Below are positions 1 to 5,500 of a stretch of DNA of 5,545 nucleotides, in pieces; within the stretch, counting starts at the first letter, position 1; each line of letters opens with the position of its first letter. A model generated the notes under the pieces. The model made no database searches. It was not told the DNA's origin and was given only the letters and a program-made list of their open reading frames with translations. Made by a program: the position numbers and the translations under genes. Source of the DNA: Alphaproteobacteria bacterium UBA6178 (lineage in GTDB: Bacteria; Pseudomonadota; Alphaproteobacteria; Rickettsiales; UBA3002); the NCBI GenBank assembly GCA_002422205.1, contig DITS01000022.1, positions 222 to 5,766 of the forward strand, read 5' to 3'.

Positions 1-338
1 CCCTGCCCGTCGACCAGCGGATAGCGCACCGAGAAAGACTGCGCCAAGCGCACCATCGTATCATAAATCGCGCTGTCGCCATGCGGGTGATATTTACCCA
101 TCACGTCACCCACAATACGCGCGCATTTTTTATAGCCGGTATTCGGGTTCAGTCGCAGCTGCATCATTGCATAGAGCAAACGACGATGCACCGGTTTCAA
201 CCCGTCACGCACATCGGGCAGCGACCGCGACGTAATCGTCGACATCGCATAAGCCAGATAACGCTCGCCCAATGCGTCCTTAAAGGACACATCGGATATC
301 ACTTCGGGTTTCTGTGGTGGTGCAGATTTTTTTACCAT
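1..338 (-). CDS. parC: DNA topoisomerase IV subunit A, N-terminal fragment (cut by window edge)
   Basis: ParC is the DNA-cleaving subunit of topoisomerase IV. With ParE it decatenates daughter chromosomes and relaxes supercoils in the cytoplasm. The reading frame from an ATG at 338 gives 112 complete codons before the window ends, so most of the protein, including the catalytic tyrosine, lies outside. The visible part is the start of the breakage-reunion domain. It has the strongly conserved stretches AYAMSTITSRSLPDVRDGLK (about 30-48), KPVHRRLLYAM (48-58) and GKYHPHGDSAIYD (81-93), ending in YPLVDGQ (106-112). The short N-terminus and the context downstream of recO favour ParC over the paralogue GyrA, which shares these motifs. 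Ser89 and Asp93 sit at the quinolone-determining positions (E. coli ParC Ser80 and Glu84) and look wild type. No clear Shine-Dalgarno precedes the ATG. The 59-nt gap behind the 210-residue gene suggests co-transcription with it. Confidence 0.92.
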   Translation of the reverse strand, partial: MVKKSAPPQKPEVISDVSFKDALGERYLAYAMSTITSRSLPDVRDGLKPVHRRLLYAMMQLRLNPNTGYKKCARIVGDVMGKYHPHGDSAIYDTMVRLAQSFSVRYPLVDGQ

Positions 339-355
339 AGCCGGTTTTTAGCCGC

Positions 356-381
356 AAACCCGCAGTCTTGCAAGGGTTTTT
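356..381. repeat. Small inverted repeat in the gap before parC
   Basis: AAACCC (356-361) pairs with GGGTTT (374-379), and inside it GCA (362-364) pairs with TGC (369-371). On the plus strand the repeat is followed by a run of five T (377-381), which resembles a weak intrinsic terminator. However, no plus-strand gene leads into it. On the minus strand, where parC is transcribed, no T-run follows. It could be a leader hairpin in the parC message or chance. Confidence 0.3.
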
Positions 382-397
382 GTACAGCATTACACCG

Positions 398-1030
398 CTA
401 GCGTGGGGGTACGGTGCCCTGTGTGCGCGGATTGACTATTGGCAATCGAGGATCGGGAGGAGTCACAACCGGATCCGGCTCTGCGCCTCGCTGAGGCTGC
501 TGTACGGGCCCGCTCGGCGCGACTTGGGGTGATCGGCCCTTTCCGGGCGCTGGCTTCTCCGTTTCATGCCACCATTCACTTGCAGCAACCGCCGCCATAG
601 GCACCACTAACGTAGAAATGCCAACCGCAATACAGGTCGCGAATATATTCCCCACCCAGCCGGTAGGTTCTATCATGCCAAAAGTCAAAGCAAATACCAG
701 TGCTGCAGATATACCACCAGCAACTAACCCGGGCGTACTATTGCCAATTTTTTTAGCCGTATCACCTAGCCATTTAAATACGCCGTCACTCGATTCAGAC
801 AGATTTTTGCCAAACTCCACAACATCAGCTTTGATTGAAGCAAAGCTCGTTTTGTCCATTTTTTCTTCAGCATAATTCAGAAAAGCTTTGGCATTTTCCT
901 GCGTAAATTCGGTGCCTTCTTTAAAATATTCCTTAGCAAGGGCTGCAAGCTCTTTGCCTTTGTCACCTAATTTGTCAACAAATGCATAAAACTCTTTTTG
1001 CACTTCAGCTGGTTTTTTGGGGTCTGCCAT
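398..1030 (-). CDS. Unrecognised 210-residue protein: charged helical N-terminus, two membrane segments, proline-rich tail
   Basis: I do not recognise a family. Residues 1-95 are highly charged and look alpha-helical and amphipathic, rich in Lys, Glu, Ala and regularly spaced Phe/Leu. They vaguely resemble phasin or apolipoprotein-type helices, but this is impression only. Residues 99-120 (starting PGLVAGGISAALVFALTFGM) and about 125-150 (WVGNIFATCIAVGIST onward) are two hydrophobic stretches long enough to span a membrane, separated by a short EPTG turn, so a hairpin is likely with both ends on the same side. Residues 158-210 are disordered-looking, with many Pro, Gly and Gln. There is no signal peptide. 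The ATG is well supported by AGGAGA six bases upstream. Base composition changes inside the gene: the first part is clearly AT-richer than flanking recO, while the tail is GC-rich. The gene sits between recO and parC, which are usually adjacent or close in this class. It has a candidate promoter of its own and may be co-transcribed into parC. Confidence 0.8.
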   Translation of the reverse strand: MADPKKPAEVQKEFYAFVDKLGDKGKELAALAKEYFKEGTEFTQENAKAFLNYAEEKMDKTSFASIKADVVEFGKNLSESSDGVFKWLGDTAKKIGNSTPGLVAGGISAALVFALTFGMIEPTGWVGNIFATCIAVGISTLVVPMAAVAASEWWHETEKPAPGKGRSPQVAPSGPVQQPQRGAEPDPVVTPPDPRLPIVNPRTQGTVPPR

Positions 1031-1036
1031 AATGAT

Positions 1037-1059
1037 TCTCCTAGGCTATTATTTTAGCA
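1037..1059 (-). promoter_or_regulatory. Candidate extended -10 promoter and strong Shine-Dalgarno for the 210-residue gene
   Basis: On the minus strand, TGCTAAAAT (1059-1051) matches an extended -10 element (TGN followed by TAAAAT, five of six to TATAAT). No convincing -35 is seen at 16-18 bases, as is common for extended -10 promoters. Transcription would start near 1044. AGGAGA (1042-1037) follows, six bases before the ATG. The Shine-Dalgarno is convincing and fixes the start codon. The promoter is inference and would give a very short leader. Confidence 0.4.
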
Positions 1060-1094
1060 TCTATCCATCACCGGAATATGACGATTTGATGAAG

Positions 1095-1820
1095 TTACAC
1101 CGCCGCTTCCGCCATTCGCAACACCCGCTCACGCGCATCGGGCATGCTGCGCCCCAGCGGCGCCAGTAGCCAATGCGTCAGAAAATAACTGGTAAGCTTA
1201 AACCCGTCGGCAATCGCGCTATGCTGCACCTCGGGCTGCTCCTGCAATAAAAAGGCAGGCAAAGGCAGCATCCGCTCATGATAGGGCGCGCCCGCACTGG
1301 CGCTCACCGCACAGCCCGATTTGGGCGACACATACACCAGCGAATCGCGCGCGCCAGTCGCCGCGCATTGCTCCAAATCCAGCCCATAGCCCGCTTCACG
1401 CATCAGGCATAGCTCAAATCGGATATAATCCACCAGCCAGGGCTGCCCGCTGGCCAAATGCTCCAGCAGCATCACCGCCGCATCATATAGCTGTGGGTGC
1501 GCATCGCGTTCATGCACCGCAAGCGGTAGCATCGCACACACCGCATTCAGCCCGCTGAGCGCACGCGCATCCTGCATCACCAGCGCCGCCACCGGCATAT
1601 CCAGCTCGCATGATAAACTGCCAATATGCTCTTCCAGCCGCGCTTTCCAGTTCGCCTGCACAATATTGCCCGGTTGATAGATGCCGCGCTGCGCCTTCGA
1701 TTGCGCCGCTTTGCACACGCCACTATACAGCCCGTTCGCACGGCTAAACAGCGTCACCACCGCGCCATGCTCGGCAAATTTACGCACCTGTAAGATTATC
1801 GCCTGATCGCTCCACTGCAT
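1095..1820 (-). CDS. recO: DNA repair protein RecO
   Basis: RecO works with RecR (and RecF) to displace SSB and load RecA on single-stranded gaps in the RecF recombination pathway. The 241-residue product has the usual RecO length and layout. An N-terminal OB-fold of about 80 residues carries the family-like opening DQAIILQVRKFAEHGAVVTL (5-24) and the segment GVCKAAQSKAQRGIYQPGN (34-52). A helical C-terminal domain includes ASGQPWLVDYIRFELCLM (123-140), GYGLDLEQCAATG (144-156), LVYVSPKSGCAVS (161-173) and APYHERMLPLPAFL (178-191), the last three being typical of alphaproteobacterial RecO. Only Cys152 and Cys170 remain where zinc-binding RecO proteins carry four cysteines, so zinc binding is unlikely. 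The ATG at 1820 has no clear Shine-Dalgarno. Nearby upstream ATGs are out of frame. The gene follows the 291-residue gene after 38 bases and is probably read through from it or from era. Confidence 0.9.
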   Translation of the reverse strand: MQWSDQAIILQVRKFAEHGAVVTLFSRANGLYSGVCKAAQSKAQRGIYQPGNIVQANWKARLEEHIGSLSCELDMPVAALVMQDARALSGLNAVCAMLPLAVHERDAHPQLYDAAVMLLEHLASGQPWLVDYIRFELCLMREAGYGLDLEQCAATGARDSLVYVSPKSGCAVSASAGAPYHERMLPLPAFLLQEQPEVQHSAIADGFKLTSYFLTHWLLAPLGRSMPDARERVLRMAEAAV

Positions 1821-1838
1821 GGGCGCATTGTGCCATTA

Positions 1839-1858
1839 GCAAAGGCAAAAGGCAAAGG
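1839..1858. repeat. Short tandem repeat between the 291-residue gene and recO
   Basis: GCAAAGGCAAAAGGCAAAGG is a simple tandem array of GGCAAA-like units with one A inserted. It fills half of the 38-base gap and ends directly at the stop codon of the upstream gene. Such a run can vary in copy number by slippage, but it lies outside both reading frames. Confidence 0.5.
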
Positions 1859-2734
1859 CTACATGGGGCGGTGAGCCGGTTGCCTTGAATGTAATATCGC
1901 CGGATGCGGCACATCCGGAACCGGCTTAAACGTAGCCGGATCATCGACATCGGCCCATTTTAAACGCTCGGATTTCGCTGCTTCTTCCCGCTTTTGCTGA
2001 TCGGCCAACATTTGTGCAGCAAGCAATGCCAGCACCGACGCGACCAGCGCACTTTGCGCCATTGATGCGATATCCGGCGCAATGCTTTCTTTAGCAAATT
2101 GCAACGCACCACCCACCATGCGCGGTGCGGCATAAATCACCCCGCCCAGACTCGGCATCAGCGATTGGCCATGTAGCATTTTAATGCTATCGACACTCAA
2201 ATAAACAAAACGCGCACCGCTTAAGCCAATGCGCCACATGCCAATATCATCCATATATTGCGCACGCTCGGTCTCCGAGCGCGATTCAAACACCTCTTCG
2301 ATCGCACCCTGAATTTGTTCATGGTCACTTTGTGCCAGATCATCCATGGAAAGGCCGTTTTGACGGCGGATAATTTTATAACGAATCGGCCCGCCGGTGC
2401 CATCACGTGGGCTTCGCATCCATTGATGCATAATGCTGTTGATGGCATTGGCGTGGTCGGCGGCTTTTTGGCAGCGCTGTACTATATCCGCCACTACCGA
2501 ATTCACATCACCATGATGTTGGCGCAGTAACACACCAATATCGGTGCTGGCCAGCACCCGTCGCACTGCCGAATTCTGATCTGCATCATTCGAAACCGGC
2601 AGGGTCTGATTTACAAGCCGCTCCACCTCCTGACGCAATACCGCCTCACGGAAATAATCCGCATAAGGGTCATGCCGTGCGGTGTTACCAATCACCGCAT
2701 CGCGCGCCTGACTATGAGCAGCTTGTAAACTCAC
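1859..2734 (-). CDS. Unrecognised 291-residue protein with a C-terminal membrane segment
   Basis: I do not recognise a family. The start is GTG at 2734, preceded by a weak purine-rich GAGAGA tract. No in-frame ATG lies just upstream. Residues 1-170 look soluble, mostly helical and polar, with several Arg/His/Asp-rich stretches (for example RQHHGDVNSVVADIVQRCQK, 71-90) and the only cysteine at 88. Residues 192-212 (LMPSLGGVIYAAPRMVGGAL) are moderately hydrophobic. Residues 222-244 (IASMAQSALVASVLALLAAQ onward) look like a transmembrane helix, followed by a charged segment DQQKREEAAKSERLKW (245-260) and a short proline-rich end containing FKPVPDVPHP (269-278). There is no N-terminal signal peptide, so it would be a tail-proximal inner-membrane or membrane-interacting protein. 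Composition is close to that of its neighbours. It lies between era and recO, behind a 131-base gap holding a palindrome and a possible promoter. It shares general architecture, not visible sequence, with the other unknown gene. Confidence 0.8.
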   Translation of the reverse strand: MSLQAAHSQARDAVIGNTARHDPYADYFREAVLRQEVERLVNQTLPVSNDADQNSAVRRVLASTDIGVLLRQHHGDVNSVVADIVQRCQKAADHANAINSIMHQWMRSPRDGTGGPIRYKIIRRQNGLSMDDLAQSDHEQIQGAIEEVFESRSETERAQYMDDIGMWRIGLSGARFVYLSVDSIKMLHGQSLMPSLGGVIYAAPRMVGGALQFAKESIAPDIASMAQSALVASVLALLAAQMLADQQKREEAAKSERLKWADVDDPATFKPVPDVPHPAILHSRQPAHRPM

Positions 2735-2773
2735 GCTTTCTCTCTCACTTGTGCTTTTTCATACACTTAATGC

Positions 2774-2797
2774 AAATAGATAAAATTCTATCTATTT
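2774..2797. repeat. Perfect 9-bp inverted repeat, possible operator or leader hairpin
   Basis: AAATAGATA (2774-2782) and TATCTATTT (2789-2797) are exact reverse complements separated by AAATTC. The repeat lies in the AT-rich gap upstream of the 291-residue gene and directly downstream of a candidate extended -10, so it would cover the transcription start. That position suits a repressor operator. It could equally be a hairpin at the 5' end of the transcript, although so AT-rich a stem is weak. It lacks a T-run and is not a convincing terminator for era. Confidence 0.5.
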
Positions 2798-2798
2798 C

Positions 2799-2807
2799 AT
2801 TCTAACA
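2799..2807 (-). promoter_or_regulatory. Candidate extended -10 promoter for the 291-residue gene
   Basis: Minus-strand TGTTAGAAT (2807-2799) matches TGN plus a five-of-six TATAAT. A TTGTCA at 2833-2828 resembles a -35 but is 23 bases away, too far for a normal spacer. Transcription would begin near 2792, inside the inverted repeat. A second TAGAAT copy lies at 2790-2785. The call rests on motif matching in AT-rich DNA and is tentative. Confidence 0.35.
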
Positions 2808-2826
2808 CAGAGAAATCACGATATCC

Positions 2827-2843
2827 ATGACAAATTGATGACA
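2827..2843. repeat. Direct repeat ATGACA, spaced 11 bp
   Basis: ATGACA occurs at 2827-2832 and 2838-2843, so the copies start about one helical turn apart, just downstream of the era stop and upstream of the candidate promoter. Spacing of this kind suits a protein dimer binding one face of DNA. Six-base repeats are also common by chance. Confidence 0.25.
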
Positions 2844-2865
2844 TTAAATCAGCTGAAAACAGGGA

Positions 2866-3762
2866 TTATTTTGGCTTTTGTAGCCCCATATAGGCGTAAC
2901 TGTCCGGGTTCGATTTCCAGTTTTCGCGTATTTTTACAAATAAAAACAAATGAATAGGGCATTCCCACATACGCGATATATCCTCGCGCGCCAGTTGGCC
3001 GATGGTTTTAAGCATCGCCCCGCCTTTGCCCAGCACAATGCCCTTCTGCCCTTCCCGTTCAACAAAAATCGTCTGGTTGATTTTGATGCTGCCATCGGGC
3101 TTTTCTTCCCAGCTTTCCGTCTCCACGCTCAGCGAATAAGGCAGCTCTTCGCGCAGTTTCAAAAAGCATTTCTCGCGCGTAATTTCCGACGCAATCAAAC
3201 GCTGCGGCAAATCGGTCAGATGATCTTCGGGATAGAGCCACGGCCCTTGCGGCACGGAATCCGCCAGCGTATCCAGCAACCGCTCCACCCCGTCGCCTTT
3301 CAATGCCGAAATCATAAAAGTTTCTTTAAACCCATACAGCGCATTCGCCGCCGCCGTCAGCTCCAGCAAGGTCGGTTTGGCCACCGCATCAATTTTATTC
3401 AGCACCAGCGACACGGGCTTTTGCACCTGTTGCAAACGCTCAATAATCGCGCGGTTCTCGCCATTCAAGCCCACGCTGGCATCCATCAACATCAGCACAT
3501 GATCAGCATCGGACACGCCGCGCCACGCACAATCCACCATCGCGCGCTCAAACTGCTTCGATTCCCCCGCATCAAACACCCCCGGCGCATCAAGCAGCAC
3601 CAACTGCGCATCATGATGAATCAGCACGCCGGTAATACGGCTGCGCGTCGTTTGTGCTTTAGGCGTCACAATCGCCAGCTTTTGCCCAACCAGTCGGTTC
3701 AGCAGTGTCGATTTACCCGCATTGGGGGCCCCTAAAAACGCAATATAGCCGCAAGCCGTCAT
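2866..3762 (-). CDS. era: GTPase Era
   Basis: Era is an essential GTPase that binds the 3' end of 16S rRNA and helps 30S subunit maturation. The 298-residue product has the normal length and both domains. The GTPase domain carries the P-loop GAPNAGKST (11-19), the switch I region KAQTTRSRITG (35-45), G3 as DAPG (58-61), G4 NKID (122-125) and G5 SALK (152-155). The C-terminal KH domain follows a PEDHLTDLPQRLIASEITRE segment (178-197) and contains FVEREGQKGIVLGKGG (233-248), including the GxxG-type RNA-binding loop. G3 has Ala where most Era proteins have Thr (DTPG). Only the Asp and Gly of this box are strictly needed, so activity is expected. The ATG overlaps the rnc stop by four bases (ATGA). 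A GGAG tract at 3774-3771 inside rnc is the likely ribosome site, so translation is coupled to rnc. Confidence 0.97.
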   Translation of the reverse strand: MTACGYIAFLGAPNAGKSTLLNRLVGQKLAIVTPKAQTTRSRITGVLIHHDAQLVLLDAPGVFDAGESKQFERAMVDCAWRGVSDADHVLMLMDASVGLNGENRAIIERLQQVQKPVSLVLNKIDAVAKPTLLELTAAANALYGFKETFMISALKGDGVERLLDTLADSVPQGPWLYPEDHLTDLPQRLIASEITREKCFLKLREELPYSLSVETESWEEKPDGSIKINQTIFVEREGQKGIVLGKGGAMLKTIGQLAREDISRMWECPIHLFLFVKIRENWKSNPDSYAYMGLQKPK

Positions 3763-4439
3763 ACCAGTTGCTCCATCAATAATCGCGCCGCCTCGCGCTC
3801 GGCGTAGCGTTTGGCGTTGGCTTCCGCCTCAGCATACCCACTACCTTCTACACTCACCCGAATGGTAAAGCGTGGCGCATGGGCAGGGCCGCTGCTGGCC
3901 ACTACCTCATACAAAGGCAACGGCAACCCACGCGCCTGCGCCCATTCCTGCAACGCCGTTTTAGGGTCTTTGGGCGGCTCACTCACCGACTGCGCGCGCT
4001 CACTCCAATGCTGCACAATAAACGCATGCGCCGCCGCAAATCCGCCATCCAGATACAACGCGCCGATCAACGCTTCGCACGCATCTTCCAGATTCGACGG
4101 ATTGTCGCGCCCGCCATTTTCCTCTTCGCTTTCCGATAAAATCAGCGCCTCGCCCAGCCCGATACTGCGCGCCACCTGCACTAAAATATCGCCGCACACC
4201 AGCGCCGCAAACCGCCGCGCCAACTCGCCTTCCTGCTCCTGCGGATACATGCGGTAGAGCATATCGGCGACCACCATCCCCAGCACCGAATCCCCTAAAA
4301 ACTCCAGACGCTGGTTATTATACGCGACGCCCTTGTCCGTTTTACCGCAGGACGGATGCGTCAGCGCTTGGCGCAGCAAGGGTGATTCGCGCAATTGTTC
4401 CCATACCACCCCTTCCAGCAATGGCGCATGCTGGCTCAC
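3759..4439 (-). CDS. rnc: Ribonuclease III
   Basis: RNase III cuts double-stranded RNA, notably the 30S rRNA precursor, and controls some mRNAs. At 226 residues it has the standard size. The N-terminal nuclease domain holds the signature NQRLEFLGDS (42-51). The metal and catalytic acids are visible as Glu46, Asp50, Glu70, Asp119 and Glu122, matching E. coli Glu41, Asp45, Glu65, Asp114 and Glu117. Gln43 stands where E. coli has Glu38. A double-stranded RNA-binding domain fills about 157-224, from DPKTALQEWAQARGLPLPLY to the helix NAKRYAEREAARLL. The start is GTG at 4439, overlapping the lepB stop by four bases (GTGA), with AGGAG at 4449-4445 five bases upstream. It is translationally coupled to lepB and followed by era, the usual order. 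Confidence 0.97.
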   Translation of the reverse strand: MSQHAPLLEGVVWEQLRESPLLRQALTHPSCGKTDKGVAYNNQRLEFLGDSVLGMVVADMLYRMYPQEQEGELARRFAALVCGDILVQVARSIGLGEALILSESEEENGGRDNPSNLEDACEALIGALYLDGGFAAAHAFIVQHWSERAQSVSEPPKDPKTALQEWAQARGLPLPLYEVVASSGPAHAPRFTIRVSVEGSGYAEAEANAKRYAEREAARLLMEQLV

Positions 4440-5218
4440 AGGCGCTCCTCTTGGCGCAGCGATACAAAAAAGCGTCCGTCACGAAACATCGACGGATATT
4501 TCCATACTTCCCAAAAGGCGAATTCCGCCTCGTCATTCATCGAAAATAAAATAATCTCGGCGCGTCCAATCAGGTTTTCCTCAGGGATAAAGCCCACATG
4601 TTCTTCCTTGGCAAAGCCCATATCGGCATTAAAGCGGCTGTCAGTGGAATTATCCCGATTGTCGCCCATGGCAAAATAATGCCCTTCCGGCACAATATAT
4701 TCCTCCGTATTATCCACCCGCCCATAACTATCCGTATCCAATACCAGATAGCTGCGGCCATTGGGTAGCGTCTCGCGGAAGCGCAAAATAGGCCGCTCCA
4801 CCCCGCCGTCACGATTGATAAAATCATCCACGCGCTCTTGCTTCACCACCTCATCATTCAAAATCAGTTTGCCATCACTAATGCGGACACGGTCGCCCGG
4901 CAGGCCAATAATACGCTTGATATAGTCCACCTTAGGCTCACGCGGCAGGCGAAACACCGCCACATCGCCGTGCTTAGGCGCACGATCTGGCACACGCCCC
5001 TCAAACAACGGCAAGCCAAACGGAAAGGAATAGCGGCTGTAACCATAGGAATATTTAGAGACAAAAATATAATCCCCCTCAAGCAGCGTCGAGCGCATCG
5101 AGCTGGACGGGATATGAAAGGGCTCATAGGCAAACGAGCGGAACACCACCGCAATCAGCACCGCATAAATCACGGTTTTTAACAGGTCCCAGACACTTTC
5201 TTTTGGTTTATTGGCCAT
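4436..5218 (-). CDS. lepB: Signal peptidase I
   Basis: LepB removes signal peptides from exported proteins on the outer face of the inner membrane, using a Ser/Lys dyad. The 260-residue product has a short cytoplasmic start, one membrane anchor at about 12-30 (LLKTVIYAVLIAVVFRSFAY), and then the catalytic domain. The nucleophile is Ser40 in IPSSSM (36-41) and the general base is Lys101 in DYIKRIIGLPGD (98-109). The late conserved box YFAMGDNRDNSTDSR is at 181-195. The single anchor, rather than the two of E. coli, is normal for this class. The ATG at 5218 is preceded by AAGGGA five bases upstream. This is the first gene of the lepB-rnc-era unit. In many alphaproteobacteria acpS lies just upstream, but here the upstream side is non-coding followed by a divergent tRNA gene. 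Confidence 0.97.
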   Translation of the reverse strand: MANKPKESVWDLLKTVIYAVLIAVVFRSFAYEPFHIPSSSMRSTLLEGDYIFVSKYSYGYSRYSFPFGLPLFEGRVPDRAPKHGDVAVFRLPREPKVDYIKRIIGLPGDRVRISDGKLILNDEVVKQERVDDFINRDGGVERPILRFRETLPNGRSYLVLDTDSYGRVDNTEEYIVPEGHYFAMGDNRDNSTDSRFNADMGFAKEEHVGFIPEENLIGRAEIILFSMNDEAEFAFWEVWKYPSMFRDGRFFVSLRQEERL

Positions 5219-5240
5219 TATTTTCCCTTTGTTTGGCGCG

Positions 5241-5268
5241 AGATTAAGGCGCTAAGCGTCTTTTGCAA
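5241..5268 (-). promoter_or_regulatory. Weak candidate promoter for the lepB-rnc-era operon
   Basis: On the minus strand TTGCAA (5268-5263) and TAATCT (5246-5241) are separated by 16 bases and resemble -35 and -10 boxes, matching four and three of six consensus positions. Transcription would start near 5234, leaving a short leader with the AAGGGA ribosome site at 5229-5224. The match is poor, but the location is right for the first gene of the operon. Confidence 0.25.
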
Positions 5269-5410
5269 CTAAATTCCTTGATAGCCCTACTCGATTATGC
5301 GTTTGATTTCAGGTTCGTGTCGCGCTCGCTGCAACGATTGTAATGGCCCACCTCTCCAAAAAGGTAGCAAACCCATACCGCCAAGGGGGGAGCGAGTGGC
5401 TGCCCAGCGG

Positions 5411-5428
5411 ATTTTACTCTTGTAAAAT
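5411..5428. repeat. Perfect 7-bp inverted repeat
   Basis: ATTTTAC (5411-5417) and GTAAAAT (5422-5428) are exact reverse complements around TCTT. It lies about 75 bases before the tRNA gene and 190 bases before lepB. It may be a regulator site. It has no T-run beyond the stem on either strand, so it is not a convincing terminator. Confidence 0.4.
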
Positions 5429-5500
5429 GCCGCGCTTCTATTTACATAACGCCTTCAGCTTATCATCCGGTACCTATCGGGTGGCAATAGCCTCATATAC

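Larger units (their letters stand above)
5219..5500. other. Non-coding gap between divergent lepB and tRNA-Ser
   Basis: No supported coding frame lies here. It should hold both divergent promoters. Noted structure: a 7-bp inverted repeat at 5411-5428; a possible long-range stem CGCTCGCT (5323-5330) with AGCGAGTG (5391-5398), eight pairs including one G-T; a CGAGTGGCTG at 5393-5402 identical to the D-arm region of the tRNA; and TAGCAAACC at 5365-5373, the reverse complement of its anticodon region. For the tRNA, TATCAT at 5461-5466 is a fair -10, but TTTACA at 5441-5446 is only 14 bases away. I see no tmRNA, SRP RNA or RNase P RNA hallmarks. Confidence 0.6.

Noticed and set aside
356..381. Hairpin plus T-run as a true intrinsic terminator
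   Set aside because: It is oriented for plus-strand transcription, where there is no gene to terminate, and the stem is short and bulged.
81..401. Plus-strand open frame of 106 codons opposite parC
   Set aside because: The minus strand encodes clear topoisomerase IV motifs over the same bases. The plus-strand product has no recognisable features.
618..875. Plus-strand open frame of 85 codons opposite the 210-residue gene
   Set aside because: The minus-strand frame is longer and has a strong Shine-Dalgarno and coherent membrane architecture. The plus-strand frame has no ribosome site that I can see.
2734..2765. Tiny ATG frame (MKKHK) just upstream of the 291-residue gene as a leader peptide
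   Set aside because: Five codons, no Shine-Dalgarno, and no attenuator-like alternative hairpins after it.
2950..3735. Long plus-strand open frame of 261 codons opposite era
   Set aside because: It is the antisense shadow of era, which has all GTPase and KH motifs. The predicted protein is an implausible His/Arg/Gln-rich sequence.
3811..4257. Plus-strand open frame of 148 codons opposite rnc
   Set aside because: It lies wholly antisense to RNase III with its intact catalytic motifs, and its composition (Ser/Ala/Cys-rich) fits a shadow frame.
5363..5380. GGTA/TACC mini-hairpin followed by T-run on the minus strand as a terminator
   Set aside because: The stem is only four base pairs with a nine-base loop, and no minus-strand gene upstream within the window would use it.
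5280..5430. SRP RNA, tmRNA or RNase P RNA in the gap before the tRNA
   Set aside because: None of their hallmark conserved sequences (for example the SRP GGAAG-type loop or the RNase P GAGGAAAGTC core) is present on either strand.
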